From Adiantum capillus-veneris (taxonomy: Eukaryota; Streptophyta; Polypodiopsida; Polypodiales; Pteridaceae): a stretch of 64,000 nt of DNA. Made by a program: the position numbers and the translations under genes. Positions 1 to 13,378 of this stretch are shown in pieces (position 1 is the first letter of the stretch; the number at the start of each line of letters is the position of its first letter). The stretch spans positions 76,956,435-77,020,434 of the forward strand of contig CM043950.1 of NCBI GenBank assembly GCA_014529385.2. Reading direction: 5' to 3'. The notes below the pieces were generated by a model. That model ran no database searches, was not told the origin of the DNA, and worked only from the letters and a program-made list of their open reading frames with translations.

Positions 1-325
1 GAAAAACGATATAGAGGGAAAATAGCTGAAGAAACTATGTACAAGAAGTGTAAGCAAATGGGGGGCCGATGCAATCTTGATGATAGTAAGGTATGCCGCT
101 ATATCCGCCTTCCAAAAACTCCCTCCTCTTGATCTCCTTGCTCTCCCAAGATTTTTGTTTTTGCCTCCCCAAGAAAAAAAATTCTACCCAACAAAACCTC
201 TCAACAACATCTCCAAAAAATGCCCATAAATTTGGGTTTTATAGCCCAGCCACTCCTTTTTCAGTAAACCCAAGTGCATAGGACACTTGTCCTCTTGAAC
301 TTCAAGTTTTTTCATGTGGAACTAA

Positions 326-400
<75 letters not shown>

Positions 401-1614
401 ATTGCTTTGTGCACCGCGGGGAGGGCCCCTTAGCACTAGGGATATCGCTAGTGGGGATCCCCTTTTCTCTTCAAAAGAGATGGCGAGCATGGGACCGGGC
501 CCTAGCGGGTGTCACTTCATCAACCTGCAGCGCATTTGGAAATAGCAACAGTGATGCTACTCAACACCACCAAAAAACGCTGGCGTTTGCCCACGAACGC
601 CACCACTGTATCGTCAAACAACCTCTCCCACTCACATGCCCATAGTAAGTCATGACATAGGCTATATAGCCTTTCTCTATGCGTTCTCCCTTTGCAAGTG
701 GGATTGTCCCTCTACAACGAGGCACTTCATGGGTTATGTGGCTTCCAAGGCCTCCACCAAGCCTCAAATTTACTTTTAAAAAAAAAACTTATTTTGTTGC
801 CATGTTCCTCCTATCACAATCCTCTGCTCAGGACTCTAGTGACCCGGCTATAAGATCTTAATGCAAGCTCTATTATCCGGCTTCAAGCCGTGCCAATTCC
901 ACTGCTCTCAAATATTGTTGAGCCCTCCAACTGTGGTGACAGAAACCGAAAAAATTCATCCAATCCAGCTCACAACTACCACCGACTTTGAACTACGATA
1001 TTTCACCTTCTTGGGCTCCAATTGACGAGACGTAAATTCATGTGGACTTTCGTTGATGCATATAGCACATACAAGCCCTAGCAAGGACATGAAAATGCTA
1101 GATGGTATGCATACTAAGGCGGCCTATGTGACACATACCTGGCCCTATGCAAATCTTCAACTTGCCATAACTTGCAATCCAGAGCTCTGATCCGCAATCC
1201 AAAAAGATGGGCATAGTCCACAACACAAGCACTTTAATCCTATCGACTCGCATATGCACTGGCCATGTGTCCCCAATTGCCCTACTTGTTGGGGATCTAC
1301 AACACTTTCCAACTTCAAACTGCCATAACTTCTTAACCGTAGCTCCTATTGACAAGCCGTAAAGACAGGCCTCTAGAGATCTTTAAGTACCATAATTATA
1401 ATCAACTCTCAGCTATGACCTCTTCAAGCATACTCACTTTTAACATTAGCAAGAAAACTTTTGGCTCTTTAAAGCCGCATCTGGCATACATTTAACTTAA
1501 AGCTAGCTTGTTATCAAGCCCTGACCACTCATCAATAAATGCATAGCCTTCAAAGAAACTTAATTTTCATCCCTCTGCTCGCTTTCCCTCTATGGAAGAG
1601 AATCTGCACGCCAA
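1..1614 (-). repeat. Gyp1 3' LTR (truncated by window start)
   Basis: This matches 8700-10350 in order along its length. Shared landmarks are the block ending near position 120 (compare 8700-8820), the microsatellite, the GGGCCCC/CACTAG stretch, and the final AAGAAACTTAATTTTCAT block (compare 10290-10310). The inner end is about 1614, judged by alignment to the TTGCACAACA end of the other LTR. By comparison roughly 220 bp lie left of the window. Short ORFs here (for example at 93-281 and 274-645) are not conserved and cross a microsatellite, so I do not call them genes. Confidence 0.8.
326..398. repeat. Microsatellite (CT)n(CA)n in Gyp1 3' LTR
   Basis: About 27 bp of CT repeat run directly into about 47 bp of CA repeat. 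The tract lies at the same place in the LTR as the 116-bp pure TC tract at 9022-9137. The two LTRs were identical at insertion, so the difference arose afterwards. Confidence 0.95.
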
Positions 1615-1689
1615 CGTACAATTCGCACGTATGAAATGAAGAAGAAAATAATACACCTATTAGTTGTGTATTGTTTATCTCTCGAGTAA

Positions 1690-1869
1690 CGAGAATAATT
1701 CTACTTAGTTGAGATTGCGGAGGAAGAGACTCAATGAGAGTTTGTCTCCTTTTTTTTATGATTTCTACAATTTCCTCGTGAGATATGTGCTTAGTTAGCT
1801 CTGCCAATAATTTTATCCAAGATAAACTCAACTATATTTTTCATAATCCTTTCCACCAATGCTGGCTTT
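1690..1869 (-). pseudogene. Gag-like domain remnant next to Gyp1 3' LTR
   Basis: On the minus strand this stretch encodes a segment with the motif HISHEEIVEIIKKRRQ. That closely resembles the gag-protease linker of GypC, where EFHEEIIDIIKRRRQ is read near 47800, and of Gyp1 itself near 7000-7100. The preceding residues (VEFILDKIIG) also align with GypC's VDLTFGDILG. The position is odd, because this domain belongs upstream of protease but here lies between integrase and the 3' LTR. A duplicated or recombined gag fragment is the simplest reading. The frame is broken. Confidence 0.5.
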
Positions 1870-2960
1870 ACGTTTATGGCATCTGCAATGTTGGATTTTA
1901 GTTTGTATATAGGTCTTATTTGATATCTTCTTGACGTCTCTCAAGTTGGCAAATATGTAGAGCAATAAAATATTCTTTGGACATACCCTCTTCCCATGGC
2001 ATTATGGTCCAAAGTCATAAGCATTTCCTTAGTAGGCATAATGGTTTTTTGCCCGTACATTAGCTCAAACAACATAAAACATGTAATAGAACTGTGTGTA
2101 GTGCGATCAGCCCACAAAGCAAACAATAAGTGTTTTAGCCAGTCTCACCAATATGCCCTTGACACACCTTTGCTAAAGCTTTAACAATAGGTGGATGTCC
2201 TCTTTCACTTTTCCCATTATCTTTTGGAATGTATGCTCTAGTGAGAGCTAGTTTAATGTCCATACGAGCAAAAAACTCTTGAGCTTCATCTGCATCCAAC
2301 TTTTCTCTATCAATAGTAATTCTGTCAACACATCCATACCTAGAAATAACATCTTCAAGAAAGAACTTGCTTTAAGGCTGGTAGCTTTGGTACGCAAAGC
2401 TCTAACTTCAACCTGGTTACTAAGATCTTCTTTGGCAAGAACAATATACCTCATTTACCACACACCTATTGGCATCGTAATTAGATCCACCACCCACTGG
2501 TAGTGCATAGCTATTGGATAGGTGGGATGCAATCCATCTCGATGTCGCACATTAGAATACTGTTGGCACATATTGAGCCACATATTTATACATACCTTTC
2601 CACTAGTATCAATCCTTTATCTTAACAAAGGTTGCCCACACTCCTCTGTGTCCAGCCCATAAGCTTTTATGAAACTCTTTTATCACCTATTGTTGAATTT
2701 CCTTATCGCACACAACCTGCAATGGCACTCCTCCTATAGACTTAGGTTGTTTCCATAGATGTCCATCCTTTAGAAAATAGCCGTAGGCCTTTTTCATGAT
2801 CCACTTATAATCTTGGTTACTCCATCCTTCTTGTCTAGTGAGAGTGCTAAGGTAGCGGGCAATCATAAGCCACTCTCCCTCGTAGAATTCTTCAAAACAA
2901 TGCTTCAAAAACATGAGCAATATTACCACAATTTTCATGTAGATAAGAAGATGTATATAA
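1870..2960 (-). pseudogene. Gyp1 integrase remnant
   Basis: The minus strand, read in several frames, gives an integrase-like order. First comes a region around 2690-2940 with GYFLKDGHLWKQPKSIGG, typical of the segment before the HHCC zinc finger. The catalytic core follows around 2160-2450, with a D/E pair in IPKDNGKSERGHPP. The C-terminal part lies around 1940-2130, with ALWADRTTHSSIT and YGQKTIMPT. Frameshifts separate the blocks and several stops are present. The order and motifs support a Ty3/gypsy integrase that joined element DNA to the host. It is certainly non-functional. Confidence 0.65.
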
Positions 2961-3398
2961 CTTCAAGCCAACATCATCACTTATGGTAATAAGCATCTCT
3001 TCTTCATCTTACAACATAGCCCTTAATAACATATATGCAATAGGATTATCTCTACCTGCAATATGGAAAAATTCAGGGTTAAGAGACTGAATATAGGGTA
3101 TCCATCATAGCATGGTAATGTCTGGAGTAGAGAAGTTTGCAATCATCCTTATCAGTGGAAAGAAATCTGTTTCTACCATGACTAAATCCCCTATAAAATA
3201 TTCTTTGTCAGACCTTAGAGCAGTAGCAACACCCTAAAGTTCTCTCTTAACTTGTGGATAACCTTGTTGATGAGCATTGACCACCTTGGCTCCAAATCAA
3301 ACTTCATACCTGTGTCCTTCTGCATTATTTTGACCTATAGCCCATCCAATACATGTCGGTCTAGTGCCAACCGTTAAAATAATTGGCCTTCCGTATTT

Positions 3399-4452
3399 TT
3401 AATCGACTTTCCTCAAGGTTAGAGCCTCAAGAACAATCTTCTTTAATTTCTTGATAGCCTTTGTGTGAACTTCTTCCCAAACAAACCTTTTACCTTTCCT
3501 TAGCAATTGATAAAGCACCTCTGCAACATGAGAAAAGTGTGACAACCAAATAAGGTAGAACACACACGCACCCAAAACGCGATGAACTTTAGTACCTAAA
3601 GAGCATGTTTCCTTCATCTTTTGGATAGCTTCAACTTTAGATGGACTTGGCCTTCTACCCTATGGTATGCACATATATTCCACAATTAAAACCTCTTTAG
3701 CACCAAAAGTTGATTTTTGAACTAAAAATGTTGTGTTAACTTCTTCAAGCCTGGATAAAATAGCATCACAGTCAGCAATATGTTGAGCAACAAACAGTCG
3801 ACACCCCTCTGATCTTTCACCACATCTTTGGATCATCAATGAAAGGCATAGTAACATGCGGGATAAAGTCCCTCAATACCTTATTCATGTCGTTCATCAT
3901 ATGAGCTACAAAATTAGTAGCACCTTGTCATAGAGTGCACATCCTTACCAAACCAAGAAGAGTATGCATTGTAGTAAGATCCCTGCTCTCCAAAGCTAAC
4001 TGGAATTGATTATATCCAGAATAAAGATCACCCATGGAGGAAATGGATCTACCTGCAAAGGCCTTAGCAAATTCATCCACAATTGGGCCAGTACCCACAT
4101 TGCGGATTGTTACCTTATTAAGCGGCTGCATATCTTGAATGAACCTTAACGTACCATTTTTCTTTGGAATAGTGAACCATCGATTAGAATATGGCGCACA
4201 TGATGGATCCAAAATTCCTATTTGCACCTTCTCATTAAGTACATCAATAAGATTTAGCAGGTGAGCTTTAGGAAACGGAACAGGACATAATCTCCATAGT
4301 GTGTGAGGAACAATGAATATAACCATAGGCAAAACAACACTTGGATCCACACATCCAATATCACTTGACTCAAAAGAAAAAGCTTTATCGTGTTTTTGAG
4401 CATACCTTGAAGCACTTGATTTCCTCTTCATTGAGGAAACTATTTTTCTCAA
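3399..4452 (-). pseudogene. Gyp1 reverse transcriptase / RNase H remnant
   Basis: From 4452 leftwards the minus strand encodes reverse transcriptase blocks: WFTIPKKNGTLRFIQDMQPL, SSMGDLYSGYNQFQLAL and a TMHTLLGLVRMCTL segment. After a frame change come QGATNFVAHMMN and the catalytic FIDD near 3850. Further left (3399-3617) is SLGTKVHRVLGACVFYLIW plus a connection region, also frame-shifted. The DLYSGYxQFQLA pattern marks a particular gypsy subgroup. Frameshifts near 3930 and 3850 and several stops make it a pseudogene. Confidence 0.75.
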
Positions 4453-4918
4453 TCTTCAGTAGCTCCAATGTATCCTTGGTGAATTTATGCCCAATGTTCT
4501 TTGGATTCTTGAGCATAGGCTGTTGAGAATATTCTTTGATCACCCCAATTCTTCCCTCTGGATGGTGTAGCCACTGGTCTCACTTTCTTTGCAACAATCT
4601 CTCCACGTGTGCTTCGATTGCTTTAATTGAATGGTCCTCAATATGCATAAGTGCCTCATATATGCCCAGCTCTTCATACATGTTCATTGAGTGGACCTTA
4701 ACCACTTCAGTTCCTCTTTGTAACTTGTATTTATTGATCTCCTCAAGCTTTGACATAGTATTTACATAGGATACCTCTTCAAAGATCCCTGAAATCACAT
4801 CATTTGATTCAAGAACATCATATCCCTACAATTCACTTTGGATACTTGAAACATATGGAATCTTCCACTTCAACAAATCTTTAAATTTCTTGTAACATAC
4901 TAAATGGTCAGATGTTAA
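4453..4918 (-). pseudogene. Gyp1 region between protease and reverse transcriptase
   Basis: Minus-strand residues in 4580-4798 (ISGIFEEVSYVNTMSKLEE, VKVHSMNMYEELGIYEAL) align with GypC residues at 48750-48890 (ISGIFKEASNVDTMSELEE, VKVHSMDMYKELDLYGAL). This fixes the two elements as one family. No catalytic motif is recognised here. Confidence 0.6.
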
Positions 4919-6260
4919 CATTAGAATGGTAACAGGACACTTTTATGTCCTTGGACACTTTTGTGTCCTGTTAAGTGACCATTTTTCTTGAATTATTTGA
5001 AGAGTATCAAAATGATTTTCTAGGTGCTATATATCCACAAAGTTTCCTTATGAGCTGAAAAAAACTTAGCATTTTTTTTGGAGTATCGATCTCACCATTA
5101 ACCTTACTCTTGCACAACATTTGTGAACCTAAACTGTGTGAAAAAACGGGTCCTGTTTTTGGCTTTTTTTCAATTTTTGGCAACTATACCACTCTAAACT
5201 TCATGTTTGTGACGTTTAGATGGCTAGAGGTTAGGCTTGCATAGTTCTCAACATGTTTTGATGCTTGTAGGGAGAGCTAAGTGTTAAAATTGAAAGTTAT
5301 GACCAATTTACAAGAATTGCATAATCGTGTTTTTTGGCCAAAATTAGCACTTTTATGATTTTTTTGGTGGTTTTCTTGATATCCAAATTCAATTTTGATT
5401 GTGTAAGTGTAATGTATAACATAAATCTAATCTTCCTTGAGTTTTGGGGGACCTAATATGCTATATAGCATAGTATATGATGATGGTTGAGTTTTTTGAT
5501 TGTTGCTGAAGAATACGATACATTTTAGAGTAGCAAGTATAACTTTCTCAATATTGCTAGTTTCTTAGGCCAATTGTGTGTATTTTGTAGGAAGTAACCA
5601 TATCTAATCATAGACTACAAACTTGGCTAGATATTGAGTAGTTTCTATGGGTTTCTAGAGGTCATAATGCTAAACCCAGTTTTTTCATGTTTGCTGTATT
5701 TAGCACTTTATCATTGCCCCCAAGGTTCCAATTGTAAGAGATCCATTATCCTTTTGACATGCTCCATGGCTCCTTTTGAATTCAAAGGCCCAAAGGGAAC
5801 TAAGAAAACATGTATATAGTATCTGTATTGAGTGTGACTATAGAAACTTTGATGATAGGTCCGCAGAATGGCAAAAATGCAACTTTTTTGTACCTATTTT
5901 TGTTGCCCAAAAAAACATTAGTGAGGTTAAAGCAACCATATGTTTTGGTCACCAACCCATTGAAGTTAACGGGGCATTTTATCTCATGTCTTACAAAAAT
6001 CCCCACTCTTATTTATATGCAATCAACCGTAAGAAATTGTTGTTTTGGGCAAAATGCACTCGTCCGTCAATTTTGGAGGCTTGTAGTGACCAAGGGATGA
6101 GAAAAATTACAAGTTTCTCATTTTCTCCATATGTAGTAGTTCTTGAACTATAAGCTCATGAAAGCATTTTTCAAAATAAGTGGATCTACTATGGTTTTGG
6201 AAATTTTTCCCAAAACCCTGAAAGGACACTTTTATGTCCTGTTAGGTTACCATTCTAGTG
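4919..6260. mobile_element. Terminal-inverted-repeat DNA element, non-autonomous, 1.34 kb
   Basis: The left end CATTAGAATGGTAAC is the inverted copy of the right end GTTACC-ATTCTAGTG, with one mismatch and a small indel. Next to both ends lie imperfect palindromes of the form GGACACTTTTATGTCC, two on the left and one on the right. A direct repeat TGTTAAC flanks or overlaps the ends (4913-4919 and 6259-6265). The related GypC sequence near 48610 has a single ATGTTAA at this place, so the segment is an insertion. The interior is AT-rich and shows no recognisable transposase. The palindromic target makes the duplication ambiguous: TA, TTAA or 7-8 bp. The superfamily (mariner-like, piggyBac-like or hAT-like) stays open. 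Confidence 0.75.
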
Positions 6261-6899
6261 TTAACCCCAAAAATCATGAAGAGAAAGCTTCCCTTTGTGA
6301 GACTTCTCCTCACTTGTATCACCATAGTCCCGCTCATTGAACTCCTTGTGTATATTCAGTAATGGATGATCACGTAAACTTTTTTTTTCCTGGAATGGTC
6401 AACACATACAATCAAGAATTGAACCACTTTCTTACCATCTTGGCTCTGAACCCTATCATAGGTTGAACCACCATCTAGCACCTTGGTTTCCATCGACACA
6501 ACCGTAATGTAGGGTTGTCCCAAAATCAGTGGGTAGGAGGAATTCTCCTATATAAATATTTTTTTCTCATCACAGACATCTCCTACAAGTACCTTAACAT
6601 TGGCACATCCACCATAGAGGTCGCCTAGAATCATGTTGGCAGCTTTAATACGCCAGTTGTGGTCTACATCAATAGGCCATGTCCCCTTTTTGTGAAAACC
6701 TTTTTGCCATCAAGTTTATCTCTGACCCATGATCTATTAGTGCTAAGACCGGTTCTTCAATGTCACGCCAAGCTTCACAATGATTTTAGTTGTTGCCTTT
6801 TCCCAATGACTCCTTGAAAAGTGACTCTTGGGTATACTTTCATTATCTTCCTCATTATTAAAATGAACATGCCTTACCTCAGGTACAATCAGGTTCGAA
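6261..6899 (-). pseudogene. Gyp1 protease region remnant
   Basis: The minus strand around 6718-6762 reads EEPVLALIDHGSEIN, which looks like the active-site loop of a retroviral-type aspartic protease with D-H-G in place of the usual D-S/T-G. GypC has the same region near 48090-48130 (VLALVDHGLEINHMAK), so D-H-G is a family trait rather than a single mutation. Downstream residues are broken by stops. Confidence 0.55.
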
Positions 6900-8366
6900 A
6901 CCACCACAGCCCTGAACTCATCATCGTCAAGCTCTTCAAATTCTTCTTCACGATCATCTATAATTTCTTCAATGTGTCAAATCATCTCGATCTTAATTGC
7001 TTATGGCTCTTGATCACTTGATATCTTCTGCTTCCTCTTGATAATTTTGATGATCTTCTCATGGAACTCACGTTTGGTGATTCCCAAAATATCACTAATG
7101 TGAGCTCCACTTTACTATTCAAGATGCACTCTTCAAAAACTTTCTTTAGATCTGTAGCCAATTCAATATCCGATTTAAGCTTATATGAGGGTCCCGTGGG
7201 ATTACCTTTATTTTTGTCTTTTAATGCCTCCTCCATAACCACTTTAGGAGCGGGCTTAAGAGAAGGCCCTTCCTCTTTCTTGATGCCGGATCTCGTTGCC
7301 CTTTTTTATGTTCCTACAACTACTTCATTCCTTTCCTGTTTTTCTTCCACCATAGCCTCATTAGCTTGAGACTTAGCAATAAATGCATATACTAAGAGGG
7401 AATCCACTAGATCAATCCACCTTGTGGTTTTTTGAATATAATTCCCTACTTGCCACAATTTCCCATAAGTTACTTTCACTGCTTCTACTATCTTCAAAGC
7501 ATAAGGCCACAATTGTCCCTTTGGACTTGCACCATCATCATATCCCTTTCCACAAACTTGCATCCCATACGTAGCTGCTTCCACAAGAGGAACATTATGT
7601 TGTATTTATTCTTCTAGCTTTTTCATGCGGCCCCTACCAAAGTTCAAGCGGAGCATCTCACCCGTTTCCTTGAGGTGAATCTTCTTGTCCTTCCAGAAAA
7701 CCACATTCCTTTTGTATGCTTCATTAAAATCATCACACTCCTTAACATATCTATGGTCTTCACTATCGTACCACATGCATCGATCCCAGCCTTTGCGTGG
7801 AGGTTGCTGCCTAGGCTCAGATGTAGACCCCTTTGTAGCTAGACCTTCAAACTTTATAGTTTTGAAATTCAAAATTTAACCCTTGAATACCTTTTACTAG
7901 TTTGTCAAGAATCGGCTCCTCCACTTTGGTTATTGTTGAGGATGACTTCTCCTTAGTTTCCTCTTCCACAACATACATGACATCGGCCATAATCAGCTTA
8001 TCAACTCTCAACTATCGTTTCAAAATCATATTCACCACTTCAGTGACTATTTGCCAATCAAACGTTAAGCCCAATTCACCTATTGAATCCTCTAGCAACT
8101 GCACCAAACCCTTCTAAAGTTGTGGATAACCCTTCTATTTCATTTTGATCATTGATTCCGTTATCTTACACCATTGCCTCCTCATAGATACTGCAAAATT
8201 TCCTAACTTCTCGTTCAAATGGTTGTACTTTATTTGAAACTATCTACTGATCTTTACAAATCCGCTCTTGCAGATTATACAGCTATTGAGTAGCCTCTTG
8301 TTGTTGCATATATGTTGCAAACTCTTTCATCATCTGTTGCATGGCTGCCTCTTGCGGTGTAGACAT
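6900..8366 (-). pseudogene. Gyp1 gag remnant
   Basis: The minus-strand ATG at 8364-8366 begins MSTPQEAAMQQMMKEFATYM and is followed by broken capsid-like sequence. At 7606-7872 comes a block with GWDRCMWYDSEDH, a variant zinc-knuckle-like C/D/H arrangement, and RLNFGRGRMKKLEE. At 7306-7584 there is ATYGMQV and GQLWPYALKIVEA. At 6982-7242 comes MEEALKDKNKGNPTGPSYKL. Each block has a counterpart in GypC gag in the same order. At least three frame changes separate them. Confidence 0.75.
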
Positions 8367-8451
8367 CTTTCTCCAAAAATTCTTCCCACTGTGGCTCGAT
8401 TTTGTGTTGGGTTCACCAAGTTGTCGAGGGATTAAGGGTTCAAAGGAGAGT

Positions 8452-8464
8452 CGTGTTAGCGCCA
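8452..8464 (-). promoter_or_regulatory. Possible Gyp1 primer-binding site
   Basis: Just inside the 5' LTR the minus strand reads TGGCGCTAACACG. It starts like the TGGCGCC primer sites of GypD and GypG but diverges after six bases, so the assignment is tentative. Confidence 0.35.
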
Positions 8465-8474
8465 GGATGCTAGT

Positions 8475-10350
<1,876 letters not shown>

Positions 10351-10413
10351 GTGTACTCAAAAAAAATGACAAGGTGGAGGTGGAGAGTGAATATAAGTTA
10401 CTCCACACTGCGG
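10351..10413. other. Short spacer between Gyp1 and GypC
   Basis: These 63 bp lie between the end of the Gyp1 LTR and the likely start of the GypC LTR. No feature is recognised. Confidence 0.4.
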
Positions 10414-11580
10414 TGTCATGACGCTTTGCTTCCATGATGGGAAAAAAGAGCAAAGAAATGAAAGCTAAGCTGTTTTGAAGCCTACACATTTATTGAGTAG
10501 TGATTAGGGCTTGTTAACAGGCCGAGTTTAATGCTAAATGTATGCTAGATGAGGCTTTAAGGGGCCAAAACTTATGTTTTTTATGCTAAACGTGGGTACA
10601 TTTGAAGTGATAAATCAATGGAAGTTTATGGTCTAGAATTGTAGTGTGCAACGTGATCTACGGGCTTGTCTTTATGACTCGTCAATCCCAACTACGATGA
10701 AGAAGTTATGCTAGTTTGAAGTTGGGATTGATTGCATATAATTACCTGATTGGACAATTCCAGATGACGGATCAGGAATATAGTGAATGCATGGGCCTGA
10801 AGTGTTCGTCTTGTGGAGCACGTCGGTCTTTTTAGATTGGTGGTTGGAGCTTTGATTACCAAGATATTAGCAGTTTAAGTTTCACTACGGACCGGTTCCA
10901 TATCGGTTTGGTCGCCTCGGTCAATGTACGATCTGGTTTATGGAGCCTTCTACCCAAAAACTACAGTGGCCACCAGTTAAGAAAGGCCGATCAACACATA
11001 AAGGCCGAGTATGATGCTATGCTAGCTAGGCAAAGTCTTGAGTGACATGTGAACCAAGTGGGAGCCCTAAGGCCGCCCAAAATTAAGATAAACGAGGGCC
11101 ATCCAAGAGGAAAGATCCGTTGGCCGCCCATGAGATGGCCTCCCAATTAGTTAAAGGAAGATTGAAGTGTGAAGGGAAGGAAAATGAGGATGGTGATGGC
11201 ACAGACAGTGAACAAGCTGAAGAGGAGGGGAAGATGCACTCGTGTTGGGCTGTGTAGGGCTCAAATAAGCACAAGGATGAAGCAGAAGTTCGCCAGCTCG
11301 CCAAGCTGCTCCCTTTCAGAGTACCCTATCCCAAAAAAATTTGCACACCTGACACCCTCGCTACTACGTCATCAAGTAAGCCTTCCCACCTAGAAACGAC
11401 AGCGCCGTCATTGCTTAGGGGGAATAGGGGGGGGGTTAATAAAAAGAAAAAACAAAAGGGAAAAGAGGGAGAGATAAGGCGTGTAATAACAAAGGAGGAA
11501 GGGAATGAAGAGGAAGGTGTCAATTCAAAGTGTAAGGAGAGAAAGGGAAGAGCGAAGAAGGGAGGAGAGACAAATTGAAG

Positions 11581-11623
11581 CTCTCTCTCTCTCTCTCTCT
11601 CCCCCCCCCCCCCCCCCCCCCCC
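11581..11623. repeat. (CT)10 followed by a run of 23 C
   Basis: A CT dinucleotide tract runs directly into 23 consecutive C residues at 11601-11623. Long homopolymeric G/C runs are rare and unstable. Length errors in sequencing or assembly are possible. Confidence 0.9.
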
Positions 11624-11894
11624 TCTCCCCTTGAAGCAACACGGGAATTGTGGCATGATCGAGGAGATATGGAAGGCCTAACCAAGTTTTGTGAAGGAGC
11701 ATAGGGAAAGAGCAAAGGGGAAGCAAGGGAATAAAGGGGAGCTTGGGCAATCTTGGAGAACTCTCTCTCTCTCTCTCGCCGAGAGTGAAGGCGAGAAGAG
11801 AGAGAAGCTCATTTGCAAGGGGAATCCAGTACGTGCTCTCCTTTTTCTCGGCAAAGAACTAAGCAAGCGAAAGAGCTTGGGGAAGAGGAGCTCG

Positions 11895-11895
<1 letters not shown>

Positions 11896-11932
<37 letters not shown>
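11896..11932. repeat. (TC)n tract in GypC LTR
   Basis: A TC-rich tract is followed by purine-rich sequence (GAGAGAATAAAGGAAAGAAG). The same pair recurs at 48980-49030, which links that fragment to the GypC LTR. Confidence 0.85.
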
Positions 11933-11935
<3 letters not shown>

Positions 11936-12211
11936 CTTTGGTGAGAGAGAATAAAGGAAAGAAGGATCTTTAAGGATAAGGAAAGCAAGTAAAAGGGGAG
12001 AACAAGAAGTGATTCAAAAAGGAAGCTAGACGAAGTGAAAAGTGGACAAGGAAAAATGAGAAGAGGAAGATGAAACCACGGTAAATTTTTCTCTCTTGGG
12101 CAGATTCTTGAGAGGATTAAGCTCTCACAAGATCGGGACTTCATAGCAGTTCCGTTAACGGTCAACATTTGTAATTGAATCCTACTTTGGCTAACCAATA
12201 GCGGTTTACGG

Positions 12212-13350
12212 TGTGAGCGGGATGAAAACACACACAGCGCCTCTATAATGACCCGACACACACTCTTGGGAAGATACACACACACACTATGGGGCACCAC
12301 TCGGCTTACACAACACACCTGGCCGAGACAGGGAACACACCTCTGGAGTGAGAGGAGAGAGACTATCCACTTGTCCACTCCACACAGAGACACACACACA
12401 CACACACACAAAAACTCAGCTCAAAAGAGGAGAACTTCTGATGTTTAGATACAAATGAGCTTGGGCCAACACCAATGGGGCAAACAGCTCACACAATATG
12501 GGTAAAAGATACCAGATACAATCACAAATTGGAGAAGAAGCTTCACTCACCGGAGAAGATTACACAGAAAAACAGCAGAAAAAGAGTGAGGAATTTGGCA
12601 AAATGGACAGCGCCATCGCGTCCGGAACGGCCCAAAACCCTAGTGTACAATGTCAAAGTGCTCAAATCCGACCTCGGATGAGCAGTTTACGGCCAAAACA
12701 GGCTCCAAAATGGGCAAAAACACACCTGCGGATGTTCCTCCTCTCTTCTCCACGTTTTTTCTGGTCTTCTCTCAGTTTTTTCAGTTCCCACACTTAGCTT
12801 TATTAGTTGGGCACCCTTGGCCTTTTAGATGACCTCAAACGGACCCCGAACAGGCCAAAAACTGACCTTGCAGTGCATAGTTGTCACCTTTTTGCATCAT
12901 CCGCACACCTGGCACTCAGCTTTTTTCCAATAATGCATCTCGCCACCATGTGAAGTGGCCCCAAAAAAAGGTCCTCATGATGACCTTTCTGCATAATTCT
13001 CACAAGAAAATACCCACGTTGTGTCCGTCCTCATCTGCGTGCAAATATTGACCTCGTTCGCCCTCCTGACGCCACTAGATGCCATCTGATGCACCTGCTG
13101 ACCTCATGTCGTCAGCCCGCGGATAGCTTCCTCGAGAATTTTTACGGGCTACCAACTCCTCCTTATTGTAGAAAAACACAATGGTACTAGTAACGATGAA
13201 AATCGATGCACTATGTACATGGTGTCCTACCTGTACACATGTGGGCCCCACGTAACCACCTGGCTCTGGAAAATGGGCAATACTTTATTTGATGCACCAT
13301 GCATGGGTATGTACATATGCGCAATCCCTTGCTCCAAAAAACTCCTGACA
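12212..13350 (-). repeat. GypD 3' LTR
   Basis: This 1139-bp LTR is nearly identical to 19804-20896. It contains 46 bp (around 13210-13255) that the right copy lacks. CA/CACACA-rich stretches lie near its plus-strand left end. ORFs inside it (such as 12475-12681) recur in the other copy only because the LTRs are copies. Confidence 0.92.
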
Positions 13351-13372
13351 TAATTTGCCCATCCCCTAGCCT
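13351..13372 (-). promoter_or_regulatory. GypD polypurine tract
   Basis: The minus strand reads AGGGGATGGGCAAATTA directly before the 3' LTR start TGTCAGGAG. This is where plus-strand DNA synthesis would be primed. Confidence 0.6.
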
Positions 13373-13378
13373 GCTAGA

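Larger units (their letters stand above)
10414..12211 (+). repeat. GypC 5' LTR, left part
   Basis: It starts TGTCATGACG at 10414. Bases 10500-10760 are the reverse-oriented relative of the outer part of the Gyp1 LTR, for example the block around GGGCTTGTTAACAGGCC near 10510. The inner part (11400-12100) is purine-rich with several TC tracts. GypD interrupts it at 12211. Its continuation is at 20901, where the block TTTGGCTAATCATTAGCAGC resembles CTTTGGCTAACCAATAGCGG just before the insertion. Confidence 0.65.

Noticed and set aside
274-645. Ser-Leu/Thr-His repeat ORF, and the Arg-Glu repeat ORFs on the opposite strand
   Set aside because: They translate a CT/CA microsatellite. The same holds for 8809-9260.
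12475-12832. Overlapping ORFs of 60-99 codons, repeated at 20069-20426
   Set aside because: They lie in the GypD LTRs, overlap in several frames and recur only as LTR copies.
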